Of a stretch of DNA of 54,149 nt, positions 26,311-34,038 are shown in pieces. Position numbers and translations under genes: made by a program. Source of the stretch: Acidobacteriota bacterium (GTDB lineage: Bacteria > Acidobacteriota > Terriglobia > Bryobacterales > Bryobacteraceae); contig JANXMS010000055.1 of the NCBI GenBank assembly GCA_025354525.1, forward strand, positions 1 through 54,149. The letters run 5' to 3'. The notes below the pieces were generated by a model, which searched no databases, was not told where the DNA came from, and saw only the letters and a program-made list of their open reading frames with translations. Within the stretch, counting starts at the first letter, position 1, and every line of letters starts with the position of its first letter.

Positions 26311-26583
26311 ATGAATGTCCACCTTGGGTCAGCCTTCGATGAATTCGTTGCCGGTCTTTTGAAAAGCGGCTATTATCAGACCCAAAGTGAAGTTTTGCGA
26401 GAAGGCTTGCGACTCCTCAAGGAGCAGGAAGAGATCAAACAATTGCGGCGCGCAGAGCTCCGTAATGAGATCGCGCTAGGAAGCGGGCAAGCGGATCGCG
26501 GTGAGTTTGTAGACGGACCCGAAGCCTTTGCGAAAATTCGCAAGCGCAGCGCAGCGCCGAAAAAGCGATCCAAGGCATCATGA
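26311..26583 (+). CDS. ParD-like antitoxin (module 1)
   Basis: 90 residues. The N-terminal part (FVAGLLKSGYYQTQSEVLREGLRLLKEQEE) is the ribbon-helix-helix/ParD pattern with 'sG.Y.s.SEv.R.gLrlL'. The C-terminal tail is basic and probably wraps and neutralises the toxin. It pairs with the ParE gene that overlaps it by 4 bp (ATGA). Likely autorepressor through the inverted repeat at 26267-26281. The cassette sits between copies 1 and 2 of the kinase/MFS junction repeat. Confidence 0.85.
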   Translation: MNVHLGSAFDEFVAGLLKSGYYQTQSEVLREGLRLLKEQEEIKQLRRAELRNEIALGSGQADRGEFVDGPEAFAKIRKRSAAPKKRSKAS

Positions 26584-26888
26584 AGCTGTTCTTCCTCACG
26601 CCTCTTGCCGAGCAAGATATTGGGGACATTTGGGACTATATCGCAGCGGACAGCCTTGATGCCGCCGATCGGGTGTTGACTGGTAGAGAGAAGGCTATAT
26701 TTCGGCTTGCGAAGACGCCCGGCATCGGCCATTTACGCGAAGACCTAGCCGACCGTCGGCATCGGTTCTTGTTGGTTTACTCGTATCTGATCGTCTATCG
26801 CCCCGAGACAAAGCCGCTACAAATCATCCGGGTTCTTAACGCCGCTCGTGACGTGCAAAGCCTTCTGGGTCTTCCCGTAGAAGCGTAG
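26580..26888 (+). CDS. ParE/RelE-family toxin (module 1)
   Basis: 102 residues. LTPLAEQDIGDIWDYIAAD at the N-terminus and the ending RHRFLLVYSYLIVYRPET followed by IIRVLNAARDVQSLL match the ParE/RelE fold. ParE members poison DNA gyrase; RelE members cut mRNA on ribosomes. The 'GIGHLREDL ... YLIVYR' pattern fits ParE better. Translation is coupled to the antitoxin by an ATGA overlap. Frame intact, so the module may be functional. Confidence 0.85.
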   Translation: MKLFFLTPLAEQDIGDIWDYIAADSLDAADRVLTGREKAIFRLAKTPGIGHLREDLADRRHRFLLVYSYLIVYRPETKPLQIIRVLNAARDVQSLLGLPVEA

Positions 26889-27220
26889 CTTCAACCTGCG
26901 AACAAGGGAACGCTTTTGCCCCTCACGAGCGCCCACGAAAAGGTTGTAATGTTTTGGTTTAGCGTGAAGATGACGCTTAAAAGCTTGATGAAGAGGCAAG
27001 ATTCCGCCCTACGGCCGGAGATTTTCAAAGCATGAGGGTCTATCGATCCGATGCGGCGAATTGCGGGTGATGCGTTTGGGCACCATCCTTGTCTGTCATC
27101 GTTCCGATGAGCCCGTCCGGCTATCCCGCAGCTAAGTTGCGTCCCCGCGGATCTCGCTTCGGTTTCTCTCACCAATTTATTATCGACTAAGCCGCCGCTT
27201 CTTGCGAGGACAAAATCGGC
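26889..27220. other. 330 bp without a recognised gene
   Basis: The minus strand has one open frame (26891-27175, 94 codons) without a family motif, a ribosome site or compositional support. Given the TIR relic just beyond it, this may be decayed coding DNA of the same lost gene or another. Nothing else is seen. Confidence 0.3.
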
Positions 27221-27406
27221 CTAAGCCGTACGGGTAACTCCGGCCTCCGCTCCGGCTAAGTAATTTTCAAACCACTTGTTAAAGAACACTGTTGACGGGC
27301 CGAGCAAATCCTCCAATGCCTCCGCGATAGCGCATACTTGAATCCATTGTTCGCCGGCAAAGGAGAAAGCTACTAAAACCTTTTGAGGGAGGATCCGGCT
27401 CGTTAT
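27221..27406 (-). pseudogene. TIR-domain gene relic
   Basis: A 62-codon open stretch with stops on both sides and no start codon reads QKVLVAFSFAGEQWIQVCA, then IAEALEDLLG, then STVFFNKWFENYLAG. This matches the N-terminal half of bacterial TIR domains ('v.iSFAGE.r..v..ia..L....g...vFyD.w'). The catalytic Glu region and all downstream domains are missing. TIR proteins are NADases or scaffolds in anti-phage defence (Thoeris, CBASS and others), so it is a trace of a lost defence gene within the toxin-antitoxin region. Confidence 0.6.
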
Positions 27407-27532
27407 TTATCCAAGAGCATCAAACTGGCGGTGCTCGTCTACCATTCCCTTCCTTCGGCCATGGGTGCAGGAGATGCATAGCAGCCCTGCCAAAACCCCA
27501 CTCCTCATATCGATCAAGTCCCTTTGCACCGC

Positions 27533-27704
27533 AATCAATGAGGTGGTACCGTTCAACGAGCCGTTGGCGTTGCGTCAGGCGCTGACGGTCGAGGCTATGG
27601 AGCGATTGGCGGGCCGGTTAGTTCGTTCTGCGATGACGGAGGGGTTTGCGGCGATTCGAATCGTTTCCAATTTACGCGGCTGGGAAGGTTCGATTACGCA
27701 ACTT
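27533..27704. repeat. Kinase/MFS junction repeat, copy 2
   Basis: Three parts: an upstream arm (27533-27596) shared with copy 3, a core (27597-27670) shared with copies 1 and 3, and a downstream arm to 27704 shared with copy 1. On the plus strand it encodes VVPFNEPLALRQALTVEAME and continues to FAAIRIVSN, a kinase tail with about 8 codons deleted; on the minus strand it encodes an MFS tail ending PPIAP plus a stop. It lies between the two toxin-antitoxin modules. Confidence 0.85.
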
Positions 27705-27786
27705 GCGCGGAGGTGCGCGTAGCGGTGGACCGCTCTGTGGGTGCCTTCTGTACAGTTGGTCGCTGAAAGAACGCTCTGATCTGCCA

Positions 27787-27801
27787 TGGCAAGAGTTGCC
27801 A
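27787..27801 (+). promoter_or_regulatory. Probable operator of the second parDE module
   Basis: Perfect inverted repeat TGGCAA-GAG-TTGCCA, 52 bp before the antitoxin ATG, with the same 6-3-6 geometry as the operator of module 1. A further TTGCCA half-site follows at 27806-27811 and a TATGCT -10-like box at 27814-27819. The promoter assignment is weaker than the palindrome. Confidence 0.5.
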
Positions 27802-27853
27802 TCTTTTGCCAGGTATGCTAAGTTGGCGATTGAGAAGGGCTTCTTTGCAAACA

Positions 27854-28114
27854 ATGAACATTTCGCTCCCCGATCAACTCAAGGAGTTCGTCGATGGACA
27901 AGTCGGCTCAGGCCGATACAGCAGTACTAGCGAGTACGTCCGAGATCTGATTCGAGACGACGAAAAGCGCAAAGTTCAAGATCGGCTTGAAGCTCTTTTG
28001 ATGGAAGGAATCCAGGGCGGTGAAGCCACGGAGATGACGCGCCAGGATTGGAGTGATATTAGAGCGGAAGCCCTCCGGCAGGTTGCAGCACGCAAAGGGC
28101 GGAAGTCGGCCTAG
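27854..28114 (+). CDS. ParD-like antitoxin (module 2)
   Basis: 86 residues from the ATG at 27854; the frame is open to 27806, but the ParD fold starts at MNISLPDQLKEFVDGQVGSG. GRYSSTSEYVRDLIRDDEKRK is the canonical ParD/CC2985 helix. The C-terminal half is acidic then basic (EATEMTRQDWSDIRAEAL). It belongs to a different ParD subfamily from module 1, so the two modules were acquired separately and are not duplicates of each other. The toxin gene starts at the next base after its stop. Confidence 0.88.
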   Translation: MNISLPDQLKEFVDGQVGSGRYSSTSEYVRDLIRDDEKRKVQDRLEALLMEGIQGGEATEMTRQDWSDIRAEALRQVAARKGRKSA

Positions 28115-28444
28115 GTGGCAACAGTTCGTAAGCGTGAACCCGCCAAGCGCGATCTCATCGCGCAATGGGTGTGGTACGCCGAGACTGCCGACATCAACAT
28201 TGCCGACCGGTTTCTAGGAGCCGCCGATTCAACCATTTCGATGCTTGCCGGTCAACCAGAGGCCGGATCTCGGTTCTTCGTCAGGAGACCGGAGCTTCGA
28301 GGTATGCGTCGATTCCCCGTTTCGGATGGATTTGACAAGATTCTGCTCTTCGACTTCCCGTTGAAAGCGGGCATAGAACTCGTTCGCGTCGTTCCCGCAA
28401 ACAGAGACCTTGAGCGGCTTCTCCAGGATGCGTTCTTCGGATAA
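28115..28444 (+). CDS. ParE-family toxin (module 2)
   Basis: 109 residues from a GTG directly after the antitoxin TAG. KREPAKRDLIAQWVWYAET, ADINIADRFLGAADSTI and the late LRGMRRFPVSDGFDKILLFD / LVRVVPANRDLERLL match ParE toxins, which inhibit DNA gyrase. Normal length and intact frame. Downstream lie 120 bp without a gene, then junction repeat copy 3. Confidence 0.87.
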   Translation: MATVRKREPAKRDLIAQWVWYAETADINIADRFLGAADSTISMLAGQPEAGSRFFVRRPELRGMRRFPVSDGFDKILLFDFPLKAGIELVRVVPANRDLERLLQDAFFG

Positions 28445-28564
28445 GCGAGCGCTCTGACAAGCCGATTCCGGCGAATAAAGCCCGTAGGCTTTTTCGAGAA
28501 TGTTTTTCTTGTACTTCGCGGCGCGGTCGAATTCGGCAGGAAAGGCTCGATTGCGGGACTTGCC

Positions 28565-28700
28565 ATCAAGGCGATACCGTTCGACGCGCCGTTGGCGTCG
28601 CGTCAGGCGCTGCCGGTCGGGGTTATGGAGCGATTGGCGGGACGGTTAGTTCGTCCTGTGATGGCGGAAGGGGTTGCGGCGATTCGAGTCGTTTCCAATT
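28565..28700. repeat. Kinase/MFS junction repeat, copy 3
   Basis: Upstream arm 28565-28624 (shared with copy 2; reads IPFDAPLASRQALPVGVME) and core 28625-28700, after which the sequence runs into the intact MFS gene. On the plus strand it is a kinase-tail relic ending IRVVSN and a stop; on the minus strand it is the true C-terminus of the MFS protein. Confidence 0.85.
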
Positions 28701-29963
28701 AGCGAGGACTGTGCTCCAGAAAAGTATCGGCAGCAGCAGCAGCGAGGCCGTTAGGCCGGCGACGTTTTGCGGTGTCCAGCCGCGATCGATCAGGATGCCG
28801 GCCGAGGAGCTGGAAAGGGACATGATGATGACGGCGAGGCCAAACTCGGCGGAAAAGACGCGGCCCCTAAACTTGTCGTCGGTATTGATCTGCAGAAGCG
28901 TGGTGGAGCCGACCCAGGTGACAGTGCTACCCATGTGCGCGATGACGACGGCCAGACAGGCAATGGGCATGGTGGAGGCTTGGCTCAGGAGGAAATAGCC
29001 GAGCGAAGCGACGACGAAGCCAATTAAGATGGCGTAGCGCTGGCGCGTTTGATTGCGGCCGGCGATGTAGCCGAGCAGGATTGGGCCGGTGAGAGCACCA
29101 ACGCCACGGGAGCCCATCAGTAGGCTGACGCCGAGGGCGGCGGCGCGTTCGGGCGCGGCACCGAGCCAGTTGACGGCAAACTTATCGCGGCCCAGGATCG
29201 TGAGCAGCACCCAGTTCGAGGCGATGATGGAGTTGCCTGATTTCACAAACAAGGTAGCCAGCATTTGCCCGTTTCGCCGCACGTAGCGCACCCCTTCTAG
29301 AATGGGTTTGAAATCGTACAGGTCTCGCCAGTGCAACGGCGCATAGCCTTCGATGTGGGGTTCGTGGAACTTCATCCGGCGAACAATGAGGGCCGAAGCA
29401 ACGAACGAACAGGCATCGATGGCGAAGACAGCTTCTCGGCCTAAAAGCGCGAGGGCGATGCCGCCAAAGGTGAAGCCCATGGCGAAGTTGAAGCTCCAGG
29501 TGGTGGAACTGAGCGCATTGCCAACAAAGACCTCATCGCCCGTAGTGATGTTCGGAACGATGGCGGAGCGGGCCGGTTCGAACAGGCCCCACATGACGGT
29601 TTCGAGGAAGAGCAGAACGTAGAGCAGCGGGAGCATGGCCGGGGTGCGCACGAAGAGCATGCACGCGATGATGAGCGCGCGGCAGAGATCGGCGAACATC
29701 ATTATCTTGCGGCGGCTTAGCCGATCGTTAAGAACTCCCGCCGCGGGGGCGGTGAGGCACTGGGGCAACACTTGCAGAACGAAGGCAAAGCCGATGGATT
29801 CGGCTTTACCGGTGAAATCGAGCAGGAGGTTGTAGAGGGCGAGCGTGAAAAACCAGTCGCCGATTTCACTGATGACTTGCGCACTCCAGAGCAACCGGTA
29901 GTTTCGATTGGTACGAAGGAGTTGCCAGTAGTCCGTCAGGGTGACGCGGCGACGCTCGGTCAT
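28623..29963 (-). CDS. MFS transporter (MFS_3 / EntS-like efflux type)
   Basis: 446 residues, about 12 membrane segments. Start region YRLLWSAQVISEIGDWFFTLA and loop NDRLSRRKIMMFADL fit the MFS_3 subfamily, which includes enterobactin and macrolide exporters. The substrate is unknown. The last ~26 residues (NWKRLESPQPLPPSQDELT and on to PPIAP) are a Pro-rich tail after the final helix, encoded antisense to the kinase relic in junction repeat copy 3. It overlaps trpS upstream by 4 bp (ATGA), so it is the second gene of a trpS operon. Confidence 0.87.
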   Translation of the reverse strand: MTERRRVTLTDYWQLLRTNRNYRLLWSAQVISEIGDWFFTLALYNLLLDFTGKAESIGFAFVLQVLPQCLTAPAAGVLNDRLSRRKIMMFADLCRALIIACMLFVRTPAMLPLLYVLLFLETVMWGLFEPARSAIVPNITTGDEVFVGNALSSTTWSFNFAMGFTFGGIALALLGREAVFAIDACSFVASALIVRRMKFHEPHIEGYAPLHWRDLYDFKPILEGVRYVRRNGQMLATLFVKSGNSIIASNWVLLTILGRDKFAVNWLGAAPERAAALGVSLLMGSRGVGALTGPILLGYIAGRNQTRQRYAILIGFVVASLGYFLLSQASTMPIACLAVVIAHMGSTVTWVGSTTLLQINTDDKFRGRVFSAEFGLAVIIMSLSSSSAGILIDRGWTPQNVAGLTASLLLLPILFWSTVLANWKRLESPQPLPPSQDELTVPPIAP

Positions 29964-30952
29964 TTTGCGATGGTGTAGAGGCCCATGCGCTCTTTTGCGG
30001 TTTTGACGATGTCGGCGGCGATGGGGGTGACTCGATCGCGGCCTTGTTGCAGGACGCTTTCCAGATAGCCCGGATCGGCCATGATTTCGGCGTACCGCTT
30101 TTGGATCGGTTCCAGGCCGGCGAGGACGGCTTCGGCCACCTTCTTCTTTAGGTCACCGTAGCGCAGGCCGGTGAAATGTTGCTTCATCGCGTCGTCGGAC
30201 CAATCGGTGAACGCCTGGAAAATTCCGAGCAGATTCTCGACTCCGGGCCCCATGGTTTCGAAATCGACGGCGGGATTGGAATCCGTGGTGGCGCGCATAA
30301 TTTTCTTGCGGGCATCTTCGAGTTTATCGAGCAGGCCGATCGCATGGCCGGACCCAGTGGCTGACTTGCTCATTTTCTTGGTCGGATCATCGAGCCCCAT
30401 GACGCGGGCCCCAACCATCGGCAGGCTCGTCTTGGGCACGACGAACGTCTCGCCGTACAGGTGGTTGAACCGCTCGGCGATGTCGCGGGCGAGTTCCATA
30501 TGCTGGCGTTGGTCATCACCCACCGGGACGACGGCGGCGTTATAGAGCAGAATGTCAGCCGCCATCAAGACGGGGTATTGCAGCAGCCCGTCGCCGATGA
30601 TCTCGGCGGCTTCGGACTTGGCCTTGAACTGGGTCATGCGTTCCAGCCAACCCAGCGGGGTGACGCAGGTTAGCAGCCAGCCAAGTTCGGCGTGTTGGGG
30701 CACGCTGGATTGGACGGTGAGCGAACTGACGTTAGGGTCAATGCCGGCGGCGAGGTAGAGGCCAGCGACCTGGCGGATTTTTTCGCGCAGTTCTTCGGGC
30801 TTCTGATACGCCGTGATGGCGTGGAGATCGACGATGCAAAAAATGCACTCGTATTCATGCTGCAGCTTCACCCAATTACGGAGGGCGCCGAGGTAGTTGC
30901 CTATATGAAGGTTTCCGGTGGGCTGCATCCCGGAGAAGACACGTGCTTTCAT
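29960..30952 (-). CDS. trpS: Tryptophanyl-tRNA synthetase
   Basis: 330 residues from the ATG at 30952. The open frame runs on upstream to 32389, but that part is antisense to rlmD and unrelated to TrpRS. Class I motifs: SGMQPTGNLHIGNYLGAL (HIGH-like) and DDPTKKMSKS (KMSKS). Also VDLHAITAYQ and PVGDDQRQHMELARDIAERFN, conserved in bacterial TrpRS. Charges tRNA(Trp) using ATP. Overlaps the downstream MFS gene by ATGA and is divergent from rlmD with 36 bp between starts. Confidence 0.97.
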   Translation of the reverse strand: MKARVFSGMQPTGNLHIGNYLGALRNWVKLQHEYECIFCIVDLHAITAYQKPEELREKIRQVAGLYLAAGIDPNVSSLTVQSSVPQHAELGWLLTCVTPLGWLERMTQFKAKSEAAEIIGDGLLQYPVLMAADILLYNAAVVPVGDDQRQHMELARDIAERFNHLYGETFVVPKTSLPMVGARVMGLDDPTKKMSKSATGSGHAIGLLDKLEDARKKIMRATTDSNPAVDFETMGPGVENLLGIFQAFTDWSDDAMKQHFTGLRYGDLKKKVAEAVLAGLEPIQKRYAEIMADPGYLESVLQQGRDRVTPIAADIVKTAKERMGLYTIAK

Positions 30953-30988
30953 CGCCAACTTCCAGTCTACTAGTCCACAATAGATAGA

Positions 30989-32176
30989 GTGCAGATTGAA
31001 GTAGAAAAATTGGTATACGGTGGCGATGGTCTGAGTCGTCACGAAGGTCGCGTCGTGTTGACGCCGTACGTGCTCCCCGCTGAGCAGGTCAGAGTGGCAG
31101 TAGCGCGCGAGCGCAAGGACATGTTGGAGGCGCGCGTCGAAGAGGTGCTGACCCCGTCGCCCCATCGGGTAGCCGCGCCCTGCCCCCATTTCGGAGTCTG
31201 TGGCGGGTGCCACTATCAGCACGCTGAATACAAGTTTCAGGTGGAGCAGAAGGTGGCCATCGTTCGCGAAGTCTTTTCGCGCATCGGTCGGATTGAGCTT
31301 CCGGGCGAAATCGGCACGATTGTTGGCGAGCCATTCGGCTATCGAAACCGGATCCAAGTCCACATTGAAGGCATCCGATTGGGATTTAAAGAAGGCGGCT
31401 CGCATAAGCTGGAGCCGATTGAGCAGTGCCCAATTGCCTCGCCGAAGTTGAACGAAAGTTTGCGGATTATTCGCGAGATGCTGAAAAACTCGCGGTGGCC
31501 GGGTTTTGTGCGCTCGCTCGAACTGTTCACGAACGAGAAGGAAGTGCAGTTGAACGTCATCGAGACGATGGCGGGGCGACGGGTGGCGCGCAGCTTTTTT
31601 GACTGGTGCGAGAGCGAAATTCCGGGGGCGATCACCGGGGCGCTGGAGTACGGCGGATTCCGCGTCAGCCACAAGTCGTTCTTTCAGGTGAACCGGTTTT
31701 TGCTTAAGGAGTTGGTGGAAGCGACCATCGGGAACGCCACGGGCGAGTTGGCGTTGGAGCTTTACGCGGGCGTGGGTTTGTTCAGTATTCCGTTGTCGAG
31801 CCGTTTTGCGAAAGTCGTGGCGGTGGAAAGTTCGAAGTCGGCTTTGGCGGACCTCGAAGTGAATTGTCGGCGCGCGAAGACTTCGGTGGAGCATCATCGG
31901 GCGAACTCGGACCTTTTCCTGGAAACGATGCAGAGGAAGCCGCAGTTTGTGTTGGCTGATCCGCCGCGGGCTGGGCTCGGCGCGGCTGTCGTGAAGGATC
32001 TGATTCGGTTGCGACCGGAGCGGATCGCGGTAGTTTCGTGCGACCCCTCGACTATGGCTCGCGACGCTAAGGGCCTTGTGGAAGCAGGATACGTGATCGA
32101 AAAGTGCCAAGTGATTGATTTGTTTCCGCAGACCTACCACATCGAAACCATTACTCATTTCACGCACGGGGGATAA
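30989..32176 (+). CDS. 23S rRNA (uracil-5-)-methyltransferase, RumA/RlmD family
   Basis: 395 residues from a GTG. An N-terminal TRAM domain (VEKLVYGGDGLSRHEGRVV) is followed by the iron-sulfur cluster motif PCPHFGVCGGCHYQH with a fourth Cys in EQCPIA. The C-terminal SAM methyltransferase has LALELYAGVGLFSIPL (motif I), LADPPRAGLG, and the catalytic Cys in VVSCDPSTMARD. It methylates a 23S rRNA uridine at C5 (U1939 in E. coli RlmD; the exact site here is not proven, since RlmD, RlmC and RlmCD are hard to separate). It sits 4 bp before the sugar dehydrogenase start. Confidence 0.88.
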   Translation: MQIEVEKLVYGGDGLSRHEGRVVLTPYVLPAEQVRVAVARERKDMLEARVEEVLTPSPHRVAAPCPHFGVCGGCHYQHAEYKFQVEQKVAIVREVFSRIGRIELPGEIGTIVGEPFGYRNRIQVHIEGIRLGFKEGGSHKLEPIEQCPIASPKLNESLRIIREMLKNSRWPGFVRSLELFTNEKEVQLNVIETMAGRRVARSFFDWCESEIPGAITGALEYGGFRVSHKSFFQVNRFLLKELVEATIGNATGELALELYAGVGLFSIPLSSRFAKVVAVESSKSALADLEVNCRRAKTSVEHHRANSDLFLETMQRKPQFVLADPPRAGLGAAVVKDLIRLRPERIAVVSCDPSTMARDAKGLVEAGYVIEKCQVIDLFPQTYHIETITHFTHGG

Positions 32177-32180
32177 CCAA

Positions 32181-33884
32181 ATGCGTTGGTTGGCCGGATT
32201 CCTGGTAGCGCTACCGTTGGTGGCGCAGTTTCCGACGCTTCGATTTGAGCGTTTGATAACAGGGGTCCGGGCTCCGGTGCAGGTGACCCACGCGGGAGAC
32301 GGCTCCGATCGATTGTTTGTGGTGGAGCAACCGGGGGTAATCCGGATTTGGCAGAACGGGGCGCTGGTGGCGACGCCGTTTTTGGACATCCAGGCCCGGG
32401 TGCGCTACGGCGGCGAAATGGGGCTGTTGGGGCTGGCCTTTCCGTCGGGTTTCGCTCAGAAACGGTATTTTTACGTCAACTATGTGAACCGGCAGACGGA
32501 AACGATCGTGGCGCGAGTGCGCTTGACGAGCGACGGGAATGTGGCCGATTCGACGACCGAGCAGGTGTTGCTGCGGGTGCGGCAGCCGTTTGAAAATCAC
32601 AAGGGCGGGCAGATCGCGTTCCATCCCAAAGATGGGCATTTGTACATCGGCATGGGTGATGGCGGGTCAGCGAATGACCCGCAGAAGAACAGCCAGAACC
32701 CGGCGACGCTGCTGGGGAAGATGGTGCGGATGAATACCGAGGGCAGCGAGATGCCGCAGCCGGAGATCTGGTCCAGCGGATGGCGAAACCCTTGGCGATT
32801 TTCCTTCGACCGCGAGACCGGCGATATGTACGCGGGGGACGTAGGGCAGAATCGTTGGGAAGAGATCGACGTGGAGCCGAATGGGACGCCGCAGGGGCGG
32901 AATTACGGGTGGAGCTTGATGGAGGGCAACGCCTGCCAGGACGATCGGAACTGCGAGACGCGGACGGATTTGACGCGACCGGTTTTTGTATATGGTCGCA
33001 GTGAGGGGTGTTCGGTAACGGGCGGGTTCGTCTATCGAGGGACGAGGTACCCGGAGTTGCGCGGCGTGTACTTGTTCGCCGATTATTGCAACGGCAACGT
33101 TTGGGGCTACCGAGGGGGCCAGACGGTTCGATTTGCAGCGACGGGGCAGTCGGTCTCGGCATTTGGAGAGGACGAGCAAGGGGAGTTGTATTTGGTTGAT
33201 TTAGGCGGCAGTGCTTCGCGGATCGTCGCGACTACGGCACCGTTTCAGATGCGGGCTGTGACGAATGCGGCGAGCTTCGGCGTCGGACTCTCGTCTGGAA
33301 GCATTGGCACGATCTTCACCACTTCCCTTCCCGGAGTGACGGCCACGATTGCCGCTGAACGGTACCCGTTGCCGACTTCTTTGGGCGGCGTTTCGGTTCG
33401 GATCAACGGCTCAGCGGTACCGCTGTATGCGGTAACGCCAACGCAAATTAATTTCTTCACTCCGTACGGTTTGCCGAGCGTGCAGGCGGAGGTGGTCGTC
33501 GTCGCCAACGGCACCGTCGGACTAACGGCAGTGATCGCTTTAAACGCGGTCCAGCCGGGGCTTTTTTCGGGCGACGGGCAGTATGCCGCCGCCACGCAAG
33601 AAGGAGCCATCGTGTCGCTGTATGCGACGGGGCTGGGGGATGTGACGAATCGGCCAGCAAACGGCGCGGCGGCACTGGTGACTCCGCTGGCGATGACCCG
33701 GGAGCCCCTAGCCGTGACGATCGGCGGGCAGGGAGTCGAGGTGCTGTTTAGCGGTTTGGCACCGGGATTTGCAGGGCTTTACCAGATCAATGTTCGGGTT
33801 CCGGCAGGGGTGAGCGGGGAGCCGGAAGTGGTGATCACGGCGCGCGGCGTCAACAGTTTCCCGTTAAAAATTCGCCTTCGATAG
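32181..33884 (+). CDS. Secreted PQQ-type sugar dehydrogenase with Solibacter C-terminal domain
   Basis: 567 residues from the ATG at 32181, chosen because a signal peptide starts there (MRWLAGFLVALPLVAQ). Residues ~20-360 are a six-bladed glucose/sorbosone dehydrogenase propeller: TLRFERLITGVRAPVQVTHA, RLFVVEQPGVIRIW, LLGLAFPSGF and WRNPWRFSFDRETGDMYAGDVGQ. Residues ~370-567 match the TIGR03437 domain, first described from Solibacter (AVTNAASFGVGLSSGSIGTIF, VTPTQINFFTPYGLP, and the YQINVRVPAGV ending). PQQ and Ca2+ binding is inferred from the family. Likely periplasmic or extracellular carbohydrate oxidation. Confidence 0.92.
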   Translation: MRWLAGFLVALPLVAQFPTLRFERLITGVRAPVQVTHAGDGSDRLFVVEQPGVIRIWQNGALVATPFLDIQARVRYGGEMGLLGLAFPSGFAQKRYFYVNYVNRQTETIVARVRLTSDGNVADSTTEQVLLRVRQPFENHKGGQIAFHPKDGHLYIGMGDGGSANDPQKNSQNPATLLGKMVRMNTEGSEMPQPEIWSSGWRNPWRFSFDRETGDMYAGDVGQNRWEEIDVEPNGTPQGRNYGWSLMEGNACQDDRNCETRTDLTRPVFVYGRSEGCSVTGGFVYRGTRYPELRGVYLFADYCNGNVWGYRGGQTVRFAATGQSVSAFGEDEQGELYLVDLGGSASRIVATTAPFQMRAVTNAASFGVGLSSGSIGTIFTTSLPGVTATIAAERYPLPTSLGGVSVRINGSAVPLYAVTPTQINFFTPYGLPSVQAEVVVVANGTVGLTAVIALNAVQPGLFSGDGQYAAATQEGAIVSLYATGLGDVTNRPANGAAALVTPLAMTREPLAVTIGGQGVEVLFSGLAPGFAGLYQINVRVPAGVSGEPEVVITARGVNSFPLKIRLR

Positions 33885-33913
33885 GCGGCGCAATGCTAAG
33901 CTAGGGACTTGCT

Positions 33914-34014
33914 AGGTCTCGGGCTCCGTGCAACGGGCGGCTGCAAACCCCGCCAGATTCGGAAGGAAGCAACGGTAGTGGTTTAGCTCGTGTGCCGCGG
34001 ATCACCCGGGGCTT
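33914..34014 (+). ncRNA. ffs: Bacterial small signal recognition particle RNA (4.5S)
   Basis: Contains the SRP domain IV signature GATTCGGAAGGAAGCAACGG with the GGAA tetraloop, preceded by GCAAACCCCGCCA and followed by the conserved CGTGTGCCGCGGATCACC. Flanking GGGCTCCG and CCCGGGGC arms pair to close the rod. About 100 nt, the usual short-form length. Ends are approximate. It lies 25 bp before dnaX, a neighbourhood conserved in many bacteria. With Ffh it targets membrane proteins to the translocon. Confidence 0.9.
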
Positions 34015-34038
34015 GGCATTATTCTTTTAAGCCCCCGC

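Noticed and set aside
30953-32389. Long upstream extension of the trpS frame
   Set aside because: It is antisense to rlmD and the TrpRS fold begins exactly at the ATG at 30952.
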